Assembly (NCBI GenBank): GCA_011009095.1
Contig: VTPC01089972.1
Coordinates: 243,848-307,847 of the forward strand
DNA length: 64,000 nucleotides
Direction of reading: 5' to 3'
DNA from: Ignelater luminosus
Taxonomy: Eukaryota; Arthropoda; Insecta; Coleoptera; Elateridae
The notes beneath the pieces were generated by a model. The model was not told the origin of the DNA. It searched no databases and saw nothing but the letters and a program-made list of their open reading frames with translations. Numbering within the stretch: the first letter of the stretch is position 1; every line of letters begins with the position of its first letter. Below, in pieces: positions 1 through 11,544 of this stretch. A program made the translations under genes and the position numbers.

Positions 1-800
1 AGCCAGGTTTTGGAATAAAAGCAATTCTTGATTGTTTTCATGTGGAGGGTGTTGCCAGGCATTCTCTCAGAGTTTGCATAGTACTGGAGCGAGATGTGAT
101 ATGCTCCCTTGAAGTAGAATGGGTATTATTCCACCCGACCCCGGTGCGGTATGGTTTAAATGCATTTACAATCCACTCAATTCCTTGAGAGGTCACGAAC
201 AGTATTAAGTGTCATACCTTCAAAGTTTCCGTACTTAATTCCATGTGGTCGCCGTTTTGGTTTAGTATTATCCAAACAGGCTTCATTGGATTTTTGGCTA
301 AGATCGTCTGAAGTGTTTTAGTATCTAAGCAGAACTTCCTACAGGAATTTCTCTTGACTTTACACATCTGTTTGTTGTATTCAGTAAGTGGATAGCGATA
401 TTTTCTCCTTTCTCTTGTTTTTTCGTATTGTTAAACAACTTATGAGTGTCTTTTCTGAGTCTTGCCAGTTCTTTAGTCCGTCCGCTAGTATCCCTGTTAG
501 AAAATCGTTTTGTAATTGAACAGTTATTATGATGAGTTTATGATAGCTTCTTGTACGTGTACTAAAGTTAGCTTTAATCTATACTGTTCTCAATTACATT
601 TTTTACATTATGTAAATTGGCTTCGAGGTCCTTCCTATATTTCTTTCAATCCGCACGCTTTGGGTTTCGATACTCCACAGTTAACTTAACAATGTCATTG
701 ATATCCAATGTCCATGCGTACGTATTCGTGATCCGGAAGTAACGGTTCTTCAGACACATGCCTACGAGTTCTTTGGGAGCTTTCACTTGAGGGTGCCTTC
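1..800 (-). mobile_element. Decayed non-LTR retrotransposon (Jockey/I-type), region before and into the reverse transcriptase
   Basis: Translating the minus strand in shifting frames gives pieces typical of the linker and RT start of Jockey/I-like LINEs. Around 480-340 the reading includes PLTEYNKQMCKVKRNS and CRKFCLDTKTLQTILAKNP. Around 250-150 it reads IEWIVNAFKPYR, and near position 20 it ends in IAFIPKPG, which matches the [VI]xFIPKPG motif at the start of the RT fingers. An upstream piece near 760-640 contains YRNPKRAD and KKYRKDLEAN, typical of the segment after the endonuclease. Frameshifts and stops break the frame repeatedly, so this is an old dead copy. The rest of the RT would lie to the left of the window. 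The clade is inferred from motif style only. Confidence 0.6.
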
Positions 801-1062
801 GGGGTACGCGTAACAAAAGTAAAATTTTTAAAGATGATGAAATCTAAAAGATACTCATTCCTTCTGCTGCTGTTTCTCCAGGCTTAGTGATGCCCATTGT
901 TTTCAAGCCCTACTATGAGCTGCAGGTTTGATTGCCTATAGTGTTCCGTGAGTCTTTTCAGTTTTCCAGGTGGTGGAGAACAGGGTGAGTCATGCAAAAG
1001 ATATTGTTATTCCCCTCCATGTTTCTTGCATTTGGATTTTTAATTGTATTGCTGCTATGTTC

Positions 1063-1729
1063 CTAAAACAGAAGTTGTGCAGTTTTAAAAATCATTAATT
1101 CATTGCTGACTACGTGGCTACGTCGATGCTTTCTGACATAATATTTTTGCATAAGGCTTTCCATTCTTGACTCGTCAATGTTCAATTTCTTATTTTGGGT
1201 TTTCGAGTAAGGCAGGATTTTGGTAGGCTCCTTTTTCGTCAGTAGATCAGTGAGTACCTTTACAACTGCCTTTGGGGCCTTTATCCTTCTCAGGGGTGTA
1301 ATTATGGAGCTTTTTTGAGAAGACATTTTGCTGTTTTCTTATTTCCACAGGACACCAGTAGGACACTTGCATACAGTAACAGTTTGTAAACTGCGGTCAT
1401 TTTTCAGACTTATATTTGAATACCTCGTTAATTCGAGATTTTCGAATCTGTTTGGTTTCTTCAGGGATTGGTCTGCCTTTACGGTAGAATGAGTAAGTGA
1501 TTACCATCTTAATGATTGACAAAGTCTGGCTGTAGAACTCTCCAGATGAGACATGTGGGTTTGCCTTACTTTCCTCTTCCTTTGTGTTTTTAGGTCTTGC
1601 TACAACCGGGGATAAAATGCGCGTTCCCTTCTTTTGTTGTTCTGGATATTTAGATATCTCCAGTTTTAATTTTTTAGACAGTTCAGGCTTTCGGTTTGCC
1701 ATTGGTTTTCTTAGCCTTTGCTCTCTCAA
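1063..1729 (-). pseudogene. Lysine-rich coding-like remnant, possibly ORF1 of the adjacent LINE
   Basis: Two minus-strand open stretches of 110 codons (1729-1397) and 87 codons (1326-1063) follow each other with a short gap. Both are rich in Lys, Arg, Ser and Glu, as nucleic-acid-binding ORF1 proteins of LINEs often are. They lie immediately upstream, on the same strand, of the RT remnant at 1-800. I see no zinc knuckle or other diagnostic motif, so the link to ORF1 rests on position and composition only. A plus-strand ORF over 1584-1784 is a shadow. These could also be chance open frames. Confidence 0.3.
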
Positions 1730-2570
1730 TTGCCAGTCGCCTTCTTTAGGCTTCAGACATTTTCTATCTCAGGTTTGGTGTTAATGCCCAAACATGTGCA
1801 TTTGAGATTTTCCTCCGGCTTGCTATTTTTTTCTGGATTTGGATTTACAGCAATAGTCTCCGCTACACTACAAGATAAAATCTACCAAACGTCCTCCATC
1901 TCCATTAGAGTTAACTCTGGTTCAGATTCTAAAAGAGAAGTAGAAATGTTTTTAATATTGGTTACATTCATGTTGAATACCACGAGTGAAAGAAAAATAA
2001 AAATTCCATGTCGGCGCTAAACATGTCCACTGATAGCAACAGGTTGCATGCTCTAACAGTCAAACCTCCTCTGAATCCTAATCCAAATTCAGCCATGGCC
2101 AAAGAAATACGTTTTTTATTATCAATCTTGTCCTTCATAAATTCCATTAAATGCTCTAAAAGTTTATTTATTCCTTACCCTTGGGAAAATTTGAGAGACC
2201 TTTGCCAGACTCGCAACATCTGTAGACATGCTTTAACCAAGAGATATAGCATTATAGAGCACATATCAATAATAACGCGCCCAAGAGTCAAGATTAACCA
2301 ACCTCATTTTTTAGTTAACCTAAATCCAAAGTTTTAAGATGCGGTAAATGATTTAGCCACGGTGAATTTTTAAAGTTGACAGTCTCCCAAAAAAATGGAA
2401 TTGGGCCAGGAAAATCTTTGCGCAATAATTCTTTACAACTTGCGGAGGGAATTATTTCAGCAATGTCTCTCCGAGTTGATTTCTGTTTCTGGTGATGAAA
2501 CACCACATCAATTAACAGCTTCTTCCTGGTTACTGCGAATTTTAACGTAGACGCACTAGTCTCGGCGATG
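1730..2570. other. Stretch without a recognisable gene
   Basis: Several short open frames occur on both strands, including a 109-codon plus-strand frame at 2008-2337 and a 63-codon minus-strand frame at 2506-2315. None shows a motif I can name. The base composition is less AT-rich than the intron further on, so decayed transposon sequence is likely, but I cannot assign it. Confidence 0.3.
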
Positions 2571-3240
2571 ATGCAAGAATAGGTTTACCAAGGACAGAAG
2601 AACATTAAGGGGTATGGACAGGTAACATATCTCAAGATCGAGACATCCTTAAGCATTTCAAAAACCTTAATTTAAAAGATCCTGCATGATGAATTGAGTG
2701 TAAGAAAGTTAGTTTCCCGGTGAATACGCATTTTCTAACTGAAGAGCAAAAGGCGACTCACGTCAATTGGCGTCGGAAAACTAAGTTGGTTCAATAAAAA
2801 AAGCTCAAAAGACGTTTACAGCATTGTTAGTGGTGACGAATCATGTATTTAGCCCTATAAACCTAAAAGAAACGTCAATCAGCTGTTTGAGTGTTTTAAA
2901 ATGAGGAAGATCCAACAAAAGTTATGCATTCCAGCGGTGTATTGATAAAAATGGTCGCAGCATTTGTGTCAATAGCAGGTCATGTAGCTACAACTCCTTT
3001 ACAAGTTCGAAGGACGGTTAGTGCCGATTGGTGTACAACAGTTTACTTGCCAGAAGTTATCGTCGTGCTAAGAAAAACCAACAACGAACGACGAATCATC
3101 CTCCACCAAGACAATGCGAGTTCCCGCACAGCTCGAAAGACAATTGAGTTTTTGGCCTACGATGCCTATTAGCCGAACGAACAATGTAAACTAATCTACA
3201 CCTACATTCTCTGGACTGTGAAAGTACAACAACCAGACAA
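2570..3240 (+). mobile_element. Broken mariner (Tc1/mariner superfamily) transposase remnant
   Basis: Mariner transposase blocks appear in order on the plus strand: LTEEQKATHVNWRRK near 2737, GDESCI at 2832-2849 (the first catalytic Asp context, normally GDE[ST]W), and an 82-codon open frame at 2924-3172. That frame holds the glycine/valine strand GHVATTPL, RRTVSADW, and ILHQDNASS with TIEFLA. The second catalytic Asp is at about residue 63 (codon near 3110). A stop directly follows GDESCI, and the third-Asp block (PDLAPxD) is not readable. The copy therefore cannot encode an active enzyme. A cut-and-paste transposase of this family normally has about 345 residues and a DD34D triad. No terminal inverted repeats were delimited. 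Confidence 0.8.
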
Positions 3241-3409
3241 TTGCATCCTGCAGTCTTTCTCTAGATGTAGCACTGCTCGAATTTCCAACAACTGTGACGT
3301 CTCCATACAACTGCGCAATCATAAATTACTGACAGCATCCAAGGATGGACAAGATGTGATCGAAGATTGTCATGGACACATTACGCGACACACAACTAAA
3401 ATCTTTGGC

Positions 3410-4740
3410 AAACGTCTTGCTTTATTCTGGCGATTTCGTTCACGGTTTTTGTTCCTGCTACTTTCAATACTTTTGCTGTAATTCCATCGTCACCATATGC
3501 TTTGTTGGTTTTGAGTTTTTTGATTTGGTTAACAATTTCAGCTTTACTTGGTGGTAAGGAATTCGGGTTTATTTCTTAGGGTTCTTCATATGGAAATCTT
3601 TGTGTTGATTTTGGACAATTAAGGAGTTTTTCGAAATAGAGGGTTTCCTGTCGGTTTCTTGATTTTTTAGCGCCAACTCCCCGTTTTCTTTTTTAAAGCA
3701 TGGATTCTGGGATTGATTTTGTGTAATTTTAGTTTTGAAGGTTTTATAAAAATTTCGTATATTGTTCTTTTGGAGATATATTTCTTGATATCTAGTAATT
3801 GACTCCTTTCGAATGTTCTTTCAGTCTGTCTGATTAATTTAGCTGCCTGTTTCCTTGTTTCCAGAAATGTTTTGTGGTTGATTTCAGTTTTTTTTTTTGC
3901 TATTCCAATGGATGTGTGCTGGGTGTTACAATTCCACCAAGGATGTTTTCTACTTTTCTCTAGTGGGATTAGTCTTTGTGCTGTTTTAATTAATTTGGTT
4001 TTGAGTTGATACCAGTTTTCTGCCATGTCTAATTCTTCTATGAGTAATGGCTGAATTTTGTTGTTGTCGAATTCTGAGAATGTTGATGTCTTTGTAATAA
4101 ATTTCTTAGGCGTTAACTTTAGTTTGATTCTCGTCAGATAGTGATCTATGTTTGCACCTTTTCTAATTTACATATTTGTAATTTCTCTATGGTTTGGATA
4201 GGAGATAACTACATGATCGATTTGAAACTCTCTGATGATTGAGTTTGGTGCTCACCAAGTTTGTTGTTCTGATGCTTCTGTTTAAAGTGTATTGACATGA
4301 TCTTGAGGTTAAATATTTTGCACACATCAACTAGTCTTTGTCCATTTATGTGCAGGATACTTTCCAATTGTTTTCTCATATTTTCTTTCTTTCCCTACCT
4401 GTGCATTAAAGTCACCTAGCAAAATTTTGATGTGGTTTTCTGAAATTTTGGATATTGTTTCTTTCAGTATTTCCCAGGCTTTGTTAACTTTTTCGTGGTC
4501 CGTTCTATTTTCTTTATTGATTGGGATGTGTGCGTTAATTAATGTGTAAGTTTTGTTTGCACATTTGAAAGTGACTGTCATCAGTCTGTTATTTACAGGT
4601 TTCATGTTTGTTAATGAATTTAATATGTTTTTGTTGATCATTATTATTATAATTTTTGTAACTGTTCTACATAACAGTCATGTTTCGAGCTTGACTGTGT
4701 ACGCTGTTTTGGAAACCCACAGTAGTCATTCGCATTAAGA
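3410..4740 (-). mobile_element. Non-LTR retrotransposon remnant (RTE-like): endonuclease end, linker and RT start
   Basis: Reading the minus strand from 4740 downward gives an AP-type endonuclease segment (4641-4327) with YTLINAHIP, then ILLGDFNAQVG, the conserved GDFN catalytic motif. Next is a basic linker (4026-3667) with KHPWWN, the usual WWN/WW element between endonuclease and RT. An RT entry at about 3560-3420 reads LKTNKAYGDDGITAKVLK, equivalent to the LKxxKAxGxDGIxxE block. At 4740-4660 the reading resembles the short leader of such elements. Stops and frameshifts separate the pieces, and RT domains including YxDD are missing because the copy ends near 3410. RTE is the likely clade, from the compact endonuclease-RT layout. 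The plus-strand frames here are shadows. Confidence 0.82.
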
Positions 4741-5900
4741 AGACCCAATGATCCACACCCAGAGATGAAACTTCAAACTCTTACGAGTTCACAGCATGCC
4801 CCTCTATACCCAACGCTGAACGTGGAAGTTCAGTCCTAAAGGAGGAAGGAATTATGGCGTCGCATCTATTATACTTTCACCTTTGCCTGATTTGGTTATT
4901 TGTTTTACTTTAATTCGCATATTTGTATTTTTCCAATATTTAAATTGTTTTCAACATTCAACAAACAATTGTGAAACTTAATGGAAACAAAACTCATAAG
5001 TAGTAGGAACAAAAAAAAATGTTTGAATGTTCTTTACGCGGCTGACGCTTGCAATATTCAATTAATAAATAAGTTATCAATTTAATTAAAATTCATTTTA
5101 ATAAACTTAATTGATAAAAAATAAATAAAGTGAAGTTTTATTTTAAATCACATCGAGAAACTTATCTATATTAATGGTTTTCAATACAACTTCTAACTTT
5201 TTGCAAATGCAATTCAAAAGATTTTTATGTGATATGAAAATTTTCAACAAGCACCATCTCGGATGGAAATAAGTGAAAATTACTGTAAATATTATCGATA
5301 CCATTAAATTAATTCAAATGTCGGTCTTTTCATTTACTAAATTTGGACAAATTTGAATGAATGAAGAATGCAAATTTTAAAAACAGTATCAGACTCGAAC
5401 GACCATTAATGTTAAATGGACTTTACTAATTTTGGAAAGGCCAGAAAAAGAACATTACTAGCTATCAGTTCAATGTTATAAGGATTTAATAATTTAACTA
5501 AAAGAAAGATTAGTCAATCGGTTTATTTAGGGGCTTTATTTGAAATTAATTACTACTCCATTAATTTATTACACTTTGTTAATCAAACACATGATTGGTA
5601 AATAAAATTAAAATTCTAGCTGCAATAACAATAATAATTCTTCCTTTAGCAGAAATAAAATTAAATAATTAGTAAATTTAAATAAACTGTGTAATAATTA
5701 TGTGTACTGAAATATGTATTATGTGGAGTGTGTGTGCATGATATAACAGTCGAATTGGCAATTGACCTTATGACCCGAATATTAATTGATACGAATTAAT
5801 GGGAAAATGTCAGGAATATTGGTTAATTTAAATTTCTATAACTGGAGGGAATACCGTATATTAATAATTTACTCCAACTTAAAATTTGTATAAATGTATG
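4741..5900. other. AT-rich sequence with no recognised feature
   Basis: Apart from about 160 bases next to the LINE remnant, which may be its 5' leader, this stretch is strongly AT-rich with many TTAAT and AATTAAT runs. It has no open frame of note, no obvious tandem repeat and no RNA-like fold that I can see. Confidence 0.5.
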
Positions 5901-6822
5901 TATATATGCCAACGACGACGGTGAGCATGCGCAGTATAAGTAAACCGTGGATAATTTTTTCTCCTTATGAAAATATGAAACGGAAAAGATCTCGCATACA
6001 ATAGGAAGGAAGTCAATATAATAACAGAGCGAGGAAAATTACATTCTGATATAAGACAGACTCGAACGGAGGTTTCTTAAACAGTTTATTAAATATGTAA
6101 AAGAGAAATTGGGCGCTGCTACACAAAAATTGTGCTTTTTGTACGACGAGAGCCCAAGAACTCATTTTATTATAGAAATCGAAGATGTAAAGTAGAATGC
6201 TCGCAACTCGTTTCATATATCGACGAACTTTTCCATACATATATATGTGTATCTACATACCGGAGGCAAAAATACTTTTCCAGGATTTTCCGATTGCAAT
6301 TTTTCTTCTAATCTTTCGCTCACTTTCCTCTACTTGTCCCCCCAAAAAGCGAACGACGACGATAGTAGTGGGGATGTGTGGGCGCAGACGCTTATCGTAC
6401 GCGCGACCTTCTCTCGTTTCCTCCCACGCAACTGCAGCATGATGCTGAGCGTCGCGACGTCTGCATTCAACTACTGAACGTGCGCCGCAACGGTCGCGTT
6501 GCTCCTGACAAGTCGCGCAACTTCGTAAGTTTCTGAAACTTCCGCCTGTGACTTGTGAATGACATTAAGATAGTATAACTCATTTCTATGTTTAATCGAG
6601 GTGTTTGCAGCAGGCACCACCTTGTCACTTGCAAAAGACATATGTAATAATTAGTTTGTCGCGAGATAATGCCGGTATTATCGACCGGAAAAATTATCTA
6701 AAGTAATAATAGCTTATTAATTATTAAAAAAAAATATGAAGTGTTTGGCAAATAATTTTGATACAAGGAACTTTTTTATGAGATTCTAGAGACTTGTATA
6801 ACCTATTATGTTTAGTATTTAA
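5895..6822 (+). promoter_or_regulatory. Putative promoter and 5' leader region of the receptor gene
   Basis: Composition changes here from AT-rich to CpG-rich, strongest at about 6340-6525. A TGAGCATGCGCAGT match to the NRF-1/Ewg-type palindrome lies at 5922-5935. A good splice donor, cttc|GTAAGT, is at 6524/6525. A matching acceptor, gtttgcag|cag, ends at 6610, so a non-coding first exon and a short 86-bp intron are plausible before the coding exon. I see no strong TATA box in the CpG-rich part. All of this is sequence-context inference; the transcription start cannot be fixed without RNA data. Confidence 0.4.
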
Positions 6823-7423
6823 ATGGCCGAAGCTAGCGAGCATCAAATGCTGGAAGCGTCGAATTCTGCGTTTGACTTGGCTGCTTTGCGTATCCAAGAG
6901 GAAGACGACTACACCTTCGATGCGAGAAGACGCGCTGCCAATTTCGTAACGACTAGTACCACGACAGTGGCTTCCATTTTATTCGACAAAGATCCTTTTG
7001 TTGACGAGGAAGTTATAGCTAACAGAATGTTGTCGTCAGATTTTTTGGGCAATTCCATCTGGGATATCGTTAATAATGGCCAAACCGAAAGCAGCGATAT
7101 CCACAGAAATGCTATTTACGAGATTGGTATTAAAACTAATGGTGCCACTTTAGTAATGAACGCTTCACTTAATGCAACCGACTCGGCTTTCCAACCTGAG
7201 CTATTCTATAGGCACTCTATGCCCATGACCGCCATTTATTGTGTTGCTTATCTTTTGGTTTTCGCTGTTGGACTTGTTGGAAATTTTTTTGTTATCGCCG
7301 TGGTTTTTAGATCCCCGCGCATGAGAACTGTAACGAACTTCTTTATCGTTAATCTTGCCGTTGCTGACATACTCGTCATCATCTTCTGCTTACCTGCCAC
7401 TTTGATGTCTAACATATTTGTCC
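6823..7423 (+). CDS. SIFaR: First coding exon of a SIFamide-receptor-like neuropeptide GPCR (partial)
   Basis: The exon encodes 200 codons of a class A GPCR. Residues 1-135 are an acidic extracellular N-terminus with two N-glycosylation sites (NAS at 113, NAT at 117). TM1 spans about 136-161 with the GN motif at N154, and TM2 about 172-198 with NLAVADILV, where D182 is the conserved sodium-site Asp. [12 protein letters not shown] forms the first intracellular loop, and FYRHSMPMT with [13 protein letters not shown] closely resembles arthropod SIFamide receptors. That receptor binds SIFamide at the neuronal membrane and modulates courtship, feeding and sleep in flies. An in-frame TAA sits directly before the ATG, supporting this start. 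The frame runs on to 7530, but the run beyond 7423 is AT-rich and non-GPCR. The exon ends in phase 1 at c|GTAAGTA, which would complete the Pro expected after NIFV. RYamide- or NPFF-type receptors are the alternative. Confidence 0.85.
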
Positions 7424-7430
7424 GTAAGTA
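7424..7430 (+). other. Splice donor at the end of the receptor exon
   Basis: GTAAGTA follows directly after codon 200 plus one base. The match to the donor consensus is near perfect, and similarity to GPCRs stops here. The intron is phase 1. No downstream receptor exon (TM3 with DR[FY] onward) was recognised in the rest of the window. Confidence 0.85.
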
Positions 7431-9690
7431 TAAACTTTATTTTAAAATTTTTTTTTGTTTAATAAAAACGAATTTTTCTCAATTTTATTTAACTTTATTC
7501 CTACAAGATGATTTCATGGTAGAGACCTAAATGGACATTTTTGATTTTGTTGGCGCTTTCAGGTTATTTAACCTGAAAATTCTAAGGTCTCTTTTTATTT
7601 TATGTTTGGTTATTACGGTCAGGTTGAATAAAATATTTTAAGGTGTTTTGAAAGTGGAGGGAAATCGATATGCGCGTGTCTAGTTCAAGATTCGAATTTC
7701 TCAAGTTTTGCATTTATAAAAATGCAGTTTTCTATTGAAAACTAATCAATCGGGGTATTTAATAATGCAAATTATATTAAAAAATTGTTTAATGTGTAAA
7801 AATTTTATTTATTAGAGGGAATTTTATCATTTGAATTTGGTTGCTGGGTGGGGCGAAGTTGTTCGTTTACATCAGGCGCAAGAGTAAATGCTACCACTTT
7901 CGAATCCCTGAAGAGCTTCGCGTTAGAAACGAAACTTTGACTTCGTTTATGGTTGACATCTAACTTCAGCAAGTTTTAATTTGATTTTGAAAAAACATTT
8001 TTAATGAGCGCTTATATTGTAATTTGTCATTAAGTGTTGTACATTTTTAAAACAGAAAATTCGTAAAAGTTTATAATGTTGTCTTATCGATTAATATCCG
8101 GCTATTACTTTTCATTGGAGGGTATTACATTTTCCCCAAACTGACACTTAAGCATTGAATGGTTGCCAAGTTCTTTCCTTAAATGATTCGACTTTGTGAA
8201 TTGTTAGAATTAATATTGTGTAAAATCGATACGAATCAACGGTAAAGTAACTTATGTTATAGTAGGTACTACTGGATGTTAAAAAGGTGATAGCGCAATG
8301 TAAACATTTTCAATATCACTGAAAGGGTTTTCGACCTTTCAAAAATCATAAAATCGAGTCATTTTGCGTTTACTATTGCGATCTTCCGCGTGGTGCATAC
8401 TTTACGGTCTGAAGGAGTTTATTACGTACATACTATAAAAACTTTGATCATCCATAAATCCAAATTTAATTTGTTTGTTTTTTCCAAGATACACTATAAC
8501 TTAAAGACATTTCTAATTGATTCTTTCTGTAATAAAACAAAACATAATCCGTGTAAATAAAATATAATTCATTAAATGAAATCTGGATTTCTGCCAAGTG
8601 TATACAAGTTCGATGTGTCCAAAATCCGGTAGACTTGAATAATAGATGCAGTAGTCGAACTGACCTTGCTCATTCTCTTAAACTTCTAGTTAATGATCTT
8701 AACTACAGCGTTTGCTCAATTTATCCGAAAAGTTTAGACTTTAAGTTTGATTATATAATAATAATTAATCAAACTGTTCAGAAAATAAAAATAATGTAAA
8801 TAAAAAGATTCCAGACTTTTGTTTGGATAAAGACACATTCACACGTTTTATTGTAACATTTGTCCAAAGTTACTATGTATAGATCAATCGTAAAACACCC
8901 AATGTATTGAATTTTTTATCTTTCGGCGACGAATATTGACAAAATCCTTTTGCCCTTGGAAGTCGACATAGAACTTTAAAGCTTTTCTGCCCGTCTCTGA
9001 ATCAGATCTCGTTTTCTTTTTGGGAGGCTGCTCATTATCCCTTTATATCTACTGCAGTGTACGTTCCTCTTCGATGCCTCCATTAAAATTTCTCTCGGAT
9101 GTGTTTGTAAGCTCACGCGAGAAAATATAGAAATATGAAAGTAATGATGGCAATATTGGTTTTAAAAACAAGCGCTAGAGAAGTTTTTTTTGCTTTTTTC
9201 TAGTTGTGTATATATTTCTTAGTGAGAACTCCGCAGTAATCGCATTGCTGAGATTTGCGAGCTGCGCATTCGTAGAATTCCGTTCTCTCATGGTTAAAAG
9301 CTCCAGTCGTGCTTTAGCATTTCATTTAGGATGTGTGCTTTGCATAACAATGTCCCATGCGTGTGCTTACTTTATGTGTATCATACGCATGGCAATGTGC
9401 TGCATACAGCAGCTTTAAACAGACTGTTTTTATAACACATCCCACATAAACCTTGAGAATTAAATAGTTTAGCTTTGTATGAATACAGGAGAGAAAAGAG
9501 ATTTTTATAGCGAATTTTTTGCTTGAAATATGCACGTAATTATCTATGTAAGAGCCGAATTAAATTCCCCCTCTAATTCTAATTAAATTAACCACATCGG
9601 TAGTTAGTGGACTAGCAAATGACCACATATCCTATTTACTAAGCGTAGATTAACGACTACGATAACCAGCCCTCTATATTAATTTAAATA
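7431..9690. other. AT-rich intronic sequence with no recognised feature
   Basis: This is the beginning of the receptor intron. It is AT-rich, with only short chance open frames (for example at 9206-9418). I see no transposon protein, tandem array or RNA gene here. Confidence 0.5.
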
Positions 9691-9704
9691 CAAACTTTTA
9701 CTAA

Positions 9705-9955
9705 TAGTGGGGGCGGCCGGGCGGCCGGTTAGAGTTAAACCTTTTAAAATGTATAAACCCTCCGCTTCCTAACTGTTTTTTACGCAAGCGTTTACGATCT
9801 TGTATAGCCATAAAAGGAGATAGAAAGAGAGAAGCGGGATGTTATAGCAGCGTTTTCGGTTTACAACCAAATACCACTACAACTACAGGTGCAATTATAA
9901 ATAATGTACACACCAACAACGTTCTTCTGTATGGACGGCCGGGCCGCTCGAAAAG
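9705..9955. other. Small GC-rich, CpG-containing island inside the intron
   Basis: The island is bounded by two GC-rich palindromic clusters: gggcggccgggcggccgg at about 9712-9729 and acggccgggccgctcg at about 9935-9950. Between them are ordinary sequence and a purine-rich run (agatagaaagagagaagcggg near 9820). It stands out from the AT-rich surroundings and lies just upstream of the hairpin at 9993-10067. It could be an internal promoter or enhancer, or simply a GC-rich patch. Confidence 0.35.
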
Positions 9956-9992
9956 GATTCGAATAGCGAAATAGCTTTCCTGCCAATTTTGG

Positions 9993-10067
9993 TTTCGTAA
10001 GCCCTCGCAGCATACAACTTCAGAATATGTTTGATACTGAAAATGTATACTCTGAGGGCTTACGAAA
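9993..10067. ncRNA. Strong ~75-nt hairpin, miRNA-precursor-like
   Basis: TTTCGTAAGCCCTC at 9993-10006 is perfectly complementary to GAGGGCTTACGAAA at 10054-10067. After a small internal mismatch the stem continues (GCAGCATAC against GTATACTCT, with the ATAC/GTAT part pairing), and inside the loop TTCAG can pair with CTGAA. The whole fold is a ~23-bp arm stem with a ~29-nt loop, which is the size of an animal pre-miRNA. It does not match any insect miRNA I recall. Either strand could be transcribed; the plus strand would be co-transcribed with the receptor intron. A tiny MITE or chance palindrome is the alternative. Confidence 0.4.
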
Positions 10068-11540
10068 TGTCAGTGCTGCTTCTCAAGATGACTATCTACA
10101 TGAAGTGAGAAGATTGCCCAATAAGGAAGGGAAGAACTAGACACTTTTTCAGTATACCTCATTTAGCATCGTACTATATATACACCACAACGACTATTAA
10201 ACGCTACTGGTAAGAAAGATAAAGCCAATGTATTTTGTACTGAGAAACAAACGATAGCCCTTTTCTTTTAACATTTTCTTTTACGAGCGGCTTTCAAGGA
10301 AAAGTGAATTGAATAAAGGATTGTTTACGAAACTACTTCATCAAATATATATATGTATAGTTTTGTTGCCAGGGCACAATAATATTAAATGTAAATTAAT
10401 TTGCAGTTGCACATTTAAGGTGAATTGGAAAAAAGCTTTTTTAAACACAGAAATATTTCAATATAAGTATTTGCAGTTAAATCTCTATTATTATTTATTC
10501 GTTGGTAGAGATGCAAGTAGTAAATGAATAAAATTTATCAAGGATTCCCTTCGGATTGCTCAAAATAAGTTTGTTGTGTTTTAGGAGATGAACATTCTAA
10601 ATCAGGTAAAAATCGTTTAATTACAAATAGGTACGTCCTTGTAACAAAAAATAGATGGATTAAAAAATTAATATAATCAACTACGTTGTTTAAATAATAC
10701 TTGAGGAGATATTGATAAGTTGTCATTACAATTACAGTGGGACACGTACCTGTTAAATATGATTCAATTTTTAATTTATTAAACAGTTCTTTCCTCAATT
10801 CTGTATAGTTTTAATATCAATCCTATAATTGCTATCACCTAGAATTTCCTGTCTTTATTGAAAAACGCACAGGTGCTTATTAAATCAAAACTTTATTTCT
10901 TAGCTGTATTCGAAATAGAGAAAAAGGTGAATAAATAGTTTCGTGAGGTCAAACCTGGTGAACAGGTACGATGGTCAAGTAATCGCTTTATTTAAATAAA
11001 ATTTCGACTGTAGAATTTTGTTTTGAACGTGTTTGGTCCTTCCAATTGAAAAAGCAATTAAGATCTTAAATAAGACATACTTCCTTGATGGCATACTAAT
11101 TGATTCTTAAAGTGTCTTCACATCCTTTCATTAGGGAAAGATGTTGCAGTAAGTTAACCTATCATTCATGTTTTTCATAAATAAATCATATCTAAAGAAA
11201 TAAGGTACGTTTTTTGCTACTACTAACTTCATGGCTGATGGACAACTGAATTCTTTGATTTCTTTTTGGTTCTTCTCGCGGTCTCTTTGTTTTGCTAGAG
11301 CAGTTACTACATTAGAAAAGATCTCTTCATGACCTTCAGAAATTTCAGTAAAGCACATTTCACCATATCCTCTTCTTTTTTATACTGGGGCTGTCCCCCA
11401 CGTGATCTTACGAATACATTAATCAGTTGACTTTCAAAAGGTCTCATTATAAAGACAGCTATAAAATCTGTATCTCGATAACTGTGACCTTCCGTCTTGA
11501 TACTTAGTTGAAGATCCAGAATCCTTCGAATTAATTTGTT
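10068..11540. other. Intronic sequence with no recognised feature
   Basis: AT-rich DNA with only short open frames on either strand (for example 10798-10538 and 11358-11131 on the minus strand). None shows a recognisable domain, and no repeat structure was seen. Confidence 0.45.
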
Positions 11541-11544
11541 AACA

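Noticed and set aside
2315-2506. A minus-strand frame with GPIPFFW that might be a BEL/Pao polyprotein piece
   Set aside because: The match is to a few residues only, and neighbouring frames give no protease, RT, RNase H or integrase motif.
7424-7530. Continuation of the receptor frame beyond residue 200
   Set aside because: Similarity to GPCRs stops exactly at a strong GTAAGT donor, and the following codons are AT-rich and unrelated to TM3.
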